DNA of 12,736 nt from an uncultured Bacilli bacterium. Its GTDB lineage: Bacteria; Bacillota_I; Bacilli_A; RF39; UBA660. How positions within the stretch are numbered: position 1 is the stretch's first letter; each line of letters starts with the position of its first letter. A model generated the notes under the pieces. That model did no database searches, was not told where the DNA came from, and saw only the letters and a list, made by a program, of their open reading frames with translations. Shown piece by piece: positions 1 through 6,300 of this stretch. The stretch covers positions 1-12,736 of the forward strand of contig CANQHT010000030.1 of the NCBI GenBank assembly GCA_947623705.1. The letters are read 5' to 3'. Made by a program: the position numbers and the translations under genes.

Positions 1-68
1 CATTAAAAATACCTGTTTTTATTAGATTCTACCTAGGTTTTGTTAAAATTTACTTCACACCAGAAATT
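1..68. other. left-edge non-coding stretch beyond the transposase stop
   Basis: AT-rich sequence with no gene and no recognisable terminal inverted repeat of the adjacent insertion sequence. It carries an 8-bp palindrome ACCTAGGT (31-38). An 11-bp string TAAAAATACCT at 4-14 recurs at 1027-1037 on the other side of the transposase, which may be chance in such low-complexity DNA. The true left end of the element is either outside the window or too degraded to recognise. Confidence 0.4.
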
Positions 69-1025
69 CTAGAACCCAAATATCAAATTAGATAAATTGA
101 ATCTTTTTTTCATCATAAAAATATAGGAAAACCAATTAAGATAATCTTGTAAGTGCCTCGTTGAAACTCCCCTAAATTTTGAAAGCCATGTCTCAAGTTG
201 AGAATGAACAGCATTAATTGAATTAATATTAATAGAACCATTAGAATGTTGGCCACTGGGAACACTATTGCTAATAATATTATGTTTTGAACAAAAAGAT
301 AAATAGGATTTATCGCTATCTGAATTTAATTCTTTTAAATTTTTAACTTTTTTACCTAATATATTTTCTAACATTGTTTTCTGACATTTACCTAATCCAC
401 CTATTTTCAAAATGAGATCATTATTTTTATCTATAGCAGAAATAACACATACTTTATGATGAGAAATTCCTCGTATAGAAGTATTATTTGATGAAGTTCT
501 TTTTTTAGAACTTCTAGGCATATTTTTAGTTTTAGTTCCCTTTAAATTGATTGAAAAATATTTTTCGTCAGCTTCAGCTTTATCAACTAATTCCATTTTA
601 TCGATAAAAGATTTTAAAGCATTAAGAACTTTATGTCTAAGATTAAATGAAGTTTTTAATGATATATTGTTTTCTTCTGATATTCTTCTTAAACTAAATC
701 CATTGACTAAATTGTCTATTACTTTTGCCCATATAGTAAATGGCAATTTACTATGATAAATTACTGAATTTGTTGTTTCAGTATAAGTTTTATTACAATA
801 AGGACATATATATTTTTGAATTCCGTTTTTTGTTTTTCCGTTTTTGGATAATTTAAAGCCACACTTATCACCTTTTAAAATATCTGTTTTAAAAGCTGAA
901 ATAATTTTTGAATTAGAATTTTTTTTACTACATAATTCAGTTAAATTATTAATTAAATATTCTTTAAATTTTAATAGGGTTATTGGATCTAAATCATTAA
1001 CTAATTCTTCTATATTCATATTCAT
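69..1025 (-). CDS. IS1595-family (ISXO2-like) transposase
   Basis: Full-length 318-residue DDE-type transposase expected to cut and join the ends of its insertion sequence. The N-terminal part has a zinc-ribbon-like stretch in which only one half is intact (C74-P-Y-C77; the first half keeps a single C55), followed by the family-typical block KTYTETTNSVIYHSKLP and a helix-turn-helix-like segment around residues 100-130. The catalytic domain follows the IS1595 pattern: D153 in EADEKYF, D236 in NSDSDKSYLSF, and N271/H274 in INAVHSQLETWL, then GVSTRHLQDYLNWF. No frameshift or internal stop is visible, so it may be active. The start is the ATG at 1025 with AAAGG about 9 bases upstream; an alternative ATG lies two codons in. 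That ribosome site lies in one arm of a 23-bp inverted repeat. Family assignment rests on remembered motif patterns; the element's terminal repeats could not be delimited. Confidence 0.9.
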   Translation of the reverse strand: MNMNIEELVNDLDPITLLKFKEYLINNLTELCSKKNSNSKIISAFKTDILKGDKCGFKLSKNGKTKNGIQKYICPYCNKTYTETTNSVIYHSKLPFTIWAKVIDNLVNGFSLRRISEENNISLKTSFNLRHKVLNALKSFIDKMELVDKAEADEKYFSINLKGTKTKNMPRSSKKRTSSNNTSIRGISHHKVCVISAIDKNNDLILKIGGLGKCQKTMLENILGKKVKNLKELNSDSDKSYLSFCSKHNIISNSVPSGQHSNGSININSINAVHSQLETWLSKFRGVSTRHLQDYLNWFSYIFMMKKRFNLSNLIFGF

Positions 1026-1032
1026 CTAAAAA

Positions 1033-1116
1033 TACCTTTAATCAGTTAGTCTATTTAATCAGTATATTTTATCGCCAAACAAAGTATATAGAGAATAGAC
1101 TAACTGATTAAAGGTA
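1033..1116. repeat. 23-bp perfect inverted repeat covering the transposase ribosome-binding site
   Basis: Arms 1033-1055 and 1094-1116 are perfect reverse complements (23 of 23), separated by 38 bp. The left arm begins TACCTTTAATCAGTTAG. Read on the minus strand, the arm nearest the transposase ends in AAAGGTA, the presumed Shine-Dalgarno about 9 bases before the start codon. A transcript entering from outside would therefore fold the ribosome site into a long hairpin. A transcript starting in the loop (a TATACT -10-like hexamer sits at 1066-1061 on the minus strand, with no good -35) would lack the far arm and stay open. Other insertion sequences such as IS10 and IS50 are known to shield themselves from outside transcription this way; applying it here is inference. 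An 84-bp MITE-like element is an alternative reading. Confidence 0.8.
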
Positions 1117-1140
1117 CTTACCTCTCTATCTTTGTTTGGC
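1074..1140. repeat. second inverted repeat, interleaved with the first
   Basis: GCCAAACAAAG (1074-1084) is the exact reverse complement of 1130-1140. After a 3-base bulge (1085-1087) the pairing resumes with ATAGAGA (1088-1094) against 1123-1129, giving 18 paired positions. Its left arm lies in the loop of the 23-bp hairpin and its right arm lies outside it. The two stems are therefore interleaved, as in a pseudoknot or a pair of alternative folds, sharing position 1094. Confidence 0.7.
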
Positions 1141-1192
1141 TACAATATGATTATATCATTTATCAGTAATTATGTCTAACACAACCAATATT

Positions 1193-1224
1193 AAAACTTA
1201 AGTCAATTTGATTTAAGTTTTTTT
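1193..1224 (+). terminator. orphan intrinsic terminator-like hairpin
   Basis: A 13-pair stem (1193-1205 with 1209-1221, one G-U pair, 3-base loop) runs directly into a T tract at 1218-1224. This is the form of a rho-independent terminator on the plus strand. No plus-strand gene precedes it in the window, so it may belong to a gene lost or displaced to the left. On the minus strand the same hairpin is followed by TTTTAATATT, so it might also reduce transcription running into the insertion sequence from the right. Confidence 0.55.
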
Positions 1225-1238
1225 GTATCTTTTTAATT

Positions 1239-1346
1239 ATTCGTTTGAAAAAATTGCAAACAGTTGGTAATATTCGTTTGAAAAATATGCAAATAAGTGT
1301 CAATATTCGTATGAAAAATATGCAAGTGATAGATAATATTCGTTAA
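1239..1346 (+). repeat. 33-bp tandem repeat (3 full units plus start of a fourth), open as an 11-codon repeat
   Basis: Units start at 1239, 1272, 1305 and 1338, exactly 33 bp apart. The conserved core begins ATTCGTTTGAAAAATATG and is followed by CAA, and each full unit ends in AAT; the roughly 10 bases in between vary. The frame beginning at 1239 reads IRLKKLQTVGN, IRLKNMQISVN, IRMKNMQVIDN, then IR and a TAA at 1344-1346. Upstream the frame is open only to a TGA at 1209-1211 and has no ATG before the repeat. It could be the broken 3' end of a repeat-protein gene, or a set of regularly spaced protein-binding sites about three helical turns apart. Unit variability and the lack of a start keep both readings open. 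Confidence 0.7.
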
Positions 1347-1431
1347 TAAAAGAAATAATAACATCATTAATTTTGCAAATTTTATATTGCAAATTTTTTT
1401 ACATCCTATTTTTTAATAAAAACTTTGCAAA
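1255..1431 (+). promoter_or_regulatory. cluster of six TGCAAA-type motifs upstream of the envelope operon
   Basis: TGCAAA occurs at 1255, 1288, 1374, 1388 and 1426, with the variant TGCAAG at 1321. The first three lie in the 33-bp repeat. The 1374 and 1388 copies sit in a shared TTGCAAATTTT, 14 bp apart. The last lies 7 bp before a candidate -35 at 1438. By rough composition, well under one copy would be expected in 177 bp of this AT-rich DNA. The arrangement suggests operator sites for an unidentified regulator; no regulator gene is visible nearby. Confidence 0.3.
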
Positions 1432-1437
1432 AAGGCC

Positions 1438-1467
1438 TTGCGGGGGTGGTAAAATTTATATTATAAT
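1438..1467 (+). promoter_or_regulatory. candidate distal promoter P1 of the envelope operon
   Basis: TTGCGG (1438-1443), an 18-bp spacer and a perfect TATAAT (1462-1467). An 8-bp palindrome AAGGCCTT (1432-1439) overlaps the -35 and could hold a regulator. A transcript starting near 1474 would have a leader of about 170 bases before the ATG at 1645. The G-rich run at 1442-1446 stands out in an otherwise AT-rich stretch. Confidence 0.45.
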
Positions 1468-1493
1468 ATATATACAAAGACAATATAATATTT

Positions 1494-1547
1494 ATGGAAT
1501 ATATATGGGAAGGAGTAGACTTTGATACTAATAACATAAATTGGTAG
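1494..1547 (+). CDS. possible 17-codon leader ORF
   Basis: ATG at 1494 opens a short frame reading MEYIWEGVDFDTNNINW with a TAG stop at 1545-1547. It lies just after the predicted P1 start and ahead of P2. No convincing Shine-Dalgarno precedes it, and a frame this short is expected by chance, so it is recorded as a weak possibility only. If real it would be a leader peptide in the long P1 transcript. Confidence 0.12.
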   Translation: MEYIWEGVDFDTNNINW

Positions 1548-1567
1548 ATTGTTTTTTTGTTGTCTTA

Positions 1568-1597
1568 TAGACAAAATTATACTTATTGCGTATAATT
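1568..1597 (+). promoter_or_regulatory. candidate proximal promoter P2 with overlapping palindromic operator
   Basis: TAGACA (1568-1573), a 17-bp spacer and a perfect TATAAT (1591-1596) form the best promoter match upstream of the operon, giving a leader of about 40 bases. The perfect inverted repeat AATTATAC (1575-1582) / GTATAATT (1590-1597) with a 7-base loop occupies the spacer and the -10. A dimeric repressor bound there would block polymerase. A small hairpin TTGTC/GACAA (1560-1574) overlaps the -35. Confidence 0.55.
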
Positions 1598-1628
1598 AAG
1601 TAGAGAAATTTTAAGTCAAAGTTAAAGT

Positions 1629-1636
1629 GGAGGGAG
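1629..1636 (+). promoter_or_regulatory. Shine-Dalgarno that decides the start at 1645
   Basis: GGAGGGAG ends 8 bases before the ATG at 1645. The frame stays open upstream to a GTG at 1627, but that start has no ribosome site of its own and would place the Shine-Dalgarno inside the coding region, so 1645 is preferred. Confidence 0.8.
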
Positions 1637-1644
1637 AAAGAAAT

Positions 1645-3333
1645 ATGCGAAAGAAAACAAAAAATATAATAGCTATAGTAGTGGGCCTTATACTGGCTAT
1701 TATCATTATTTTATTATTAATTAAAGGTTGTGGTAAAAAAGAATATGCCATTACTTTTGATTCAAATGGGGGAAGTAATGTTCAAAGTGTTACTGTTATT
1801 AAAGATGATACTTTAGAAAAACCTAAAGATCCAACAAGAGAAGGTTATGAATTTCAAGGTTGGTATCTAGATGGTAAACTATTTGATTTTAGTGAAAAGA
1901 TTACTAAAGATATGGTTTTAGAAGCTAGATGGGAAAAAGCAATAAAAGAAGTAACAGGAATATCTTTAAATGCTACAGAACTTACTTTAAAACCTGATGG
2001 TAAAGGATTATTAAGTGTTATCTTTACACCAGAAGGTTCAACTTCAGAACTTGAATGGTCTAGTAGTGATGATAAAATTGTTACTGTTAAAGATGGTGAG
2101 TTAAAGGCTTTAAAAACTGGCGAAGTTACTATTACCGTAACTACAAAAGATGGCAAATATAAAGCTACTTGTAAGATTAAAGTAGAAGATGATGTAAAAT
2201 CAGTTACAAGTGTTTCTATAAGTGGTAAAAAAGAGGTTAATATTGGTGAGTCAATTAAACTTACTGCTAGTATTAAACCAAAAGATGCTACTAATAAAGA
2301 AGTTAGTTGGACAAGTAGTAATCCAAGTATAGCAACAGTTGATAAAAATGGTAATGTAAAAGGAATTAAAAGTGGTAAAGTTACAATTACTGTAACAACA
2401 GTTGATGGAGAAAAGAAAGCTACAATTAGTATTGAAGTTAAAGAAAAGAAAACGGAAACAACAACACCTACAACTCCAACTGATACAACTGTTAAAGTAA
2501 AAGGTATTAGTGCTAAAATAGATAAAAGTAAAATGTATGTTGGTGAAAAAGCTAAAATAACTTATGTTATTGATCCAAGTAATGCAAAAGAACAAGGTGT
2601 AACTTTTAGTACTGATAAATCTGGTATTGTTAGTATTGATGCAAATGGTAATGTTACTGGTTTAAAAGCAGGAAGTGTTACAATTACAATTACTACTAAA
2701 GATGGTAGTAAAAAGGCAACAGTAAGTATTACTATTGAAGAAAAACCTAGTACTCCAACAAATCCATCTACTGGAAATACACCTTCAACTGGAGGAACAA
2801 CAAAACCAGAAGAAACACCAAAATTAACAAAAGTAACCATAAATGGTCCTAAAACTGTTGAAGAAGGAAAAACGATTACTCTAGACTTTAGCATAACTGA
2901 TAAAAATTATAAATATAGTTCAGTTACTTGGGAAATTAAAAATATTAGTGGTGAAGCAACAATAACAAATGGTAAAGTTACTGGTGTAAAAGAAGGTAAA
3001 GTAGAGGTTACGTTAACTGTTGATGGTGTATCTACTACATATGAAATAACAGTAACAGAGAAAATTGTTGAATATGTAATTACCTTTACAAGATTATTAA
3101 AATATGATGATACATGGGATCAATATCAATTAAAAGGTGTAACAGCAGATGGGCAAGAATTTACAAATTTTAATTATTTTACTTACAATTCAGATGATTT
3201 TGGTGTTGAACAAATAACAAGAGTTTTAAATAAAAGTAAAGTAAATGAAAATATTAAATCTGTAACTATGTATTTAACAAATGGTAAGACAGTTACTGCA
3301 ACAGTAAAATATGATAGTAAAAAGATAGATTAG
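1645..3333 (+). CDS. membrane-anchored surface protein with InlB-type repeat and Ig-like (Big_2) domains
   Basis: Predicted 562-residue envelope protein, probably tethered by its N-terminus and exposed outside. Residues 2-6 are basic (RKKTK) and 8-26 form a hydrophobic segment without an AxA cleavage site. C29 in LLIKGC is a poor lipobox because Lys is at -2, so a signal anchor is more likely than a lipoprotein. Residues 34-98 match the Listeria-Bacteroides (InlB B) repeat: ITFDSNGG, GYEFQGWY, ARW. Four Big_2-like Ig domains follow at about 103-182, 187-266, 285-367 and 394-472, with typical elements such as SNPSIATVDKNGNVKGIKSG. Linkers rich in Thr, Pro and Ser separate 2/3 (267-284) and 3/4 (368-393). 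The last 90 residues (473-562) are not recognised. It is the first gene of a three-gene operon; the next start is 15 bases beyond its TAG stop. Such domains usually act as spacers or adhesive stalks; no enzymatic motif is seen and the ligand is unknown. Confidence 0.85.
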   Translation: MRKKTKNIIAIVVGLILAIIIILLLIKGCGKKEYAITFDSNGGSNVQSVTVIKDDTLEKPKDPTREGYEFQGWYLDGKLFDFSEKITKDMVLEARWEKAIKEVTGISLNATELTLKPDGKGLLSVIFTPEGSTSELEWSSSDDKIVTVKDGELKALKTGEVTITVTTKDGKYKATCKIKVEDDVKSVTSVSISGKKEVNIGESIKLTASIKPKDATNKEVSWTSSNPSIATVDKNGNVKGIKSGKVTITVTTVDGEKKATISIEVKEKKTETTTPTTPTDTTVKVKGISAKIDKSKMYVGEKAKITYVIDPSNAKEQGVTFSTDKSGIVSIDANGNVTGLKAGSVTITITTKDGSKKATVSITIEEKPSTPTNPSTGNTPSTGGTTKPEETPKLTKVTINGPKTVEEGKTITLDFSITDKNYKYSSVTWEIKNISGEATITNGKVTGVKEGKVEVTLTVDGVSTTYEITVTEKIVEYVITFTRLLKYDDTWDQYQLKGVTADGQEFTNFNYFTYNSDDFGVEQITRVLNKSKVNENIKSVTMYLTNGKTVTATVKYDSKKID

Positions 3334-3339
3334 AAAGGA
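3334..3339 (+). promoter_or_regulatory. Shine-Dalgarno of the giant secreted protein
   Basis: AAAGGA begins right after the TAG of the upstream gene and sits 9 bases before the ATG at 3349. No promoter or terminator fits in the 15-base gap, supporting cotranscription of the two genes. Confidence 0.7.
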
Positions 3340-3348
3340 TTTAGTTTT

Positions 3349-6300
3349 ATGAAAAAAAGTTTAAAGTTATTATTGATAAGTATTTTTGCATTTTTATTTA
3401 CAACATTGTCTGCTAATGCAAAAACTATGACTTATGATGAGTTTATAAAAGAATTAGATAAATATGATACAAGTATTAAAGAGGTATATATAATAGGCAA
3501 ATATGCTTTTACGGATATTAATCCATTAACAACACAAGATATTATGTTTGCAAGTAGAAGTATTGATCCACAAATTTTAGGTGGCACAAAAAAAGATTCT
3601 ACTTTTTCAAAAATGATTATTAGCTATATGTCACGAAAAAGAACTGGCATGACTTATAGCGATTGGACTATTGGTAATCCTGTAGTTGGAACAGGTGGAA
3701 TTAATAAAGATTCAACATTTGAAATAGATTACATTGACTATAACTTTGTTAAAGAAGATAGTAAAATAGATAATATATCAGAAACTATTACAAACTATCA
3801 AGATAAATTAACTATGCCAAGTTTTAATAATGATAGTTATAATGAAGATTTAACTATCACTAGTACAGACAAAGTTAATTATGAAGCAAAAGGCTTATTA
3901 CTATATAAGAAAGATGCTAATATAACAGGACTAGAAGGCAATAAAACAGGTTATTATATGGCTTTTGCTTTAAATATACCTGATTTAAAATCAGAAAGTA
4001 CATTAACTATTAAAGATGTTGATGAAGGTGGTTATTCTAAAACATTTTCAAGTGTTGATTATAAGACTGATTCTGATAAAGGTACAGCTATAATTTGGCC
4101 AGTAAATCCTAATAGTCAATCAAAGAAAATTGAAATAACATTAGATATTGATGGCGAAGAAGGATTATATGGCGAAACAAAATATTACATTACTTGGGAT
4201 GAAGAATTACAATTTCAAGGTGAAAGTGAACTAAAAATTGAAATGCCAAATGGCGATGATGAAACACTTATTAAAAATAAATTTAACTATACAAAGACTG
4301 AAGAAGATACATATACATTATCATTTGATGAAGCTAGTAAAACATATACTTTAACAGGTGATGTTATATATCAAGAAGAACCTAATAGTTCTTTTGCAGC
4401 AGATGATCCAAAAGGTTATTATGTTTTAATTAAAATAACGGATGATAAATTTATTAAAGGTAAAACTACAATAAAATTAGAAGGAACAAAAACAAAAAAT
4501 TTCACCATTGGTGATGATGACAAAACATTACTTTTATTATTAGCTTTAAATAGTACCTTAAGTACAAAAGATTATAAACTTACTGTTGATTTTGATGGTG
4601 AAGAAGGACATTTATATTCTCCAGTAGAATATAAATTAACATATGATTCTGATTTACATTTTAAACAAAGAACAGAATTTACAATGGCAATTAATAAAGA
4701 TGGAGTTAATCCAGATTATGGTTATTTAGCAGATAATCACACTTCAATTGGTTTAGAAGATAATGCTCTAACTGGTTCAGTGTCAATAACTGAAGGAGTA
4801 ACCAATACAACTTTAGGAGCTGACAATAATTTAACAACTTATTATGTTCCAATTAAATTAACTATTAATGAAAGTAGTAATCCAAAAATTATAGTTAATG
4901 GTAAAGAAACTAATGATAAAACATTATTATTGCCATTAAACGAAAATAAAAAAGCAAGTGAAACTTTTACAATTGAAGTTGATGCTGATGGTGATGGTGA
5001 AAAATTTATTTCTAAAAAAGTTATCTTATCATATAAAGATTTAGTATTTCAAAAAGAAAGTAGAGTAAAATACGCAAATACTCAATTTAATAATGAAACT
5101 TTTTCATACCCTTTTGCTTTTACAAATCAAAAAGGTTTAGAAGTAAAATGTGATGAAACTACAAGAACTATAAAATTATCTGGAGATGTTTATGCTCAAA
5201 CTGATAAAAAAGAATATGTTGCATTTGCTATTACAATAGATAAAAAAGGTGATACTGAATCTCAATTTGAGTTAAATGCAACAAGTGATGGCGAAGTAAT
5301 TGAATCTAAAAAAGTTCAAGCATCAGTTGCAAATGCTATAAAAAAGATATTCTTATATAAATTACCTAGTAATCTTAGTCAAAGTGCAAAGTTAACTATT
5401 GATTTAGATGGTGATGGTAATGAATATGCTCCTAGAACTTATACTATTGATTTTAGTGGAATAAATCTTATAAAATTATATACAATAACTTTTGAAGATG
5501 TAGAAGGTTACGAAGGATATGATAGTCCAATTAATGTTTATGCTGATAAAGTTCCAAACGTATCTAATCCTAGTCCAAAAAATAAATTTGTAACATTTAA
5601 TCATTGGGAGAGTACTAAAGGTGGAGAAGTAAAATTTGATAAAGCATTAACAGAAGATGTTACTGTAAAACCATATTTTGATGTTGATTTAGATGGTTTT
5701 ATGAAAGACTACCAAGAAAGCTTAAAATCTAATGTTATCACTTTAGATGAAAGTTATAATTTTAAAATTACTTCAACGGAAACTGCCTTAACTAATTTTG
5801 GAGATTCTAATAAATTAGCTTCTACAAATTTAGCCGAAAAATTAAAAACTATTTTAACTGAATTAAAGGCAACAAGTATATCTATAAATAATGCAGACGT
5901 TGATAGTGCTGATAATATTATTAATACCTTAGATAGTAAACTTGATACTAATAATAGTTATAATGATTTAATCAATAATGGCTTTACCTTAACTATAAAG
6001 GTAACTGGTAGTGATGCTTATAAATTAAATGATGTCACTGAAAAAACATATACTTTTAAATTTGATTCTGATTTTAGAATAGCAACTAGTAAAACAGAAT
6101 TAACAACTGCTTTAGGAAATAGTGCAATTAATAAAATTTATATTAAAGGTGAAATAGATTTAGAAAGCGATAGGTTAGAAATTAGCAAATCTGGTTTAAC
6201 TATAGAAGGACTTGATGATAATAGTGCATTAAAGTCATCTAATGCTGGTAGTGTAATAAATGTTAATAGTGATGTTACAATAAAGAATTTAATTGTTGAT

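Noticed and set aside
547..1029. Plus-strand open frames opposite the transposase (547-756, 844-1029)
   Set aside because: They lie fully inside a well-supported minus-strand gene and show no family features.
4..1037. TAAAAATACCT direct repeats as target-site duplication of the insertion
   Set aside because: The right copy touches the transposase start codon, inside the element, and AT-rich 11-mers can recur by chance at this scale.
1239..1346. CRISPR-like array of repeats
   Set aside because: The conserved core is about 22 bp and the variable parts only about 10 bp, there are just three units, and no cas gene is present. This is a plain tandem repeat.
1438..1456. T-box-like string GCGGGGGTGGTA
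   Set aside because: It resembles part of the T-box signature only superficially. There is no specifier stem or antiterminator pair, and the downstream genes are not amino acid related.
1627..1644. Earlier GTG start for the Ig-like protein
   Set aside because: No ribosome site precedes 1627, whereas GGAGGGAG inside this stretch is ideally placed for the ATG at 1645.
1720..1734. Lipoprotein signal (KGCGKK) on the Ig-like protein
   Set aside because: The residues before Cys are I-K-G; Lys at -2 is atypical for a lipobox, and the hydrophobic stretch is long enough for a membrane anchor. Not excluded, but not called.
1854..2894. Several minus-strand open frames opposite the Ig-like gene (1854-2156, 2251-2595, 2562-2894)
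   Set aside because: They mirror the repetitive AT-rich codons of the real gene, are low in complexity, and have no ribosome sites.
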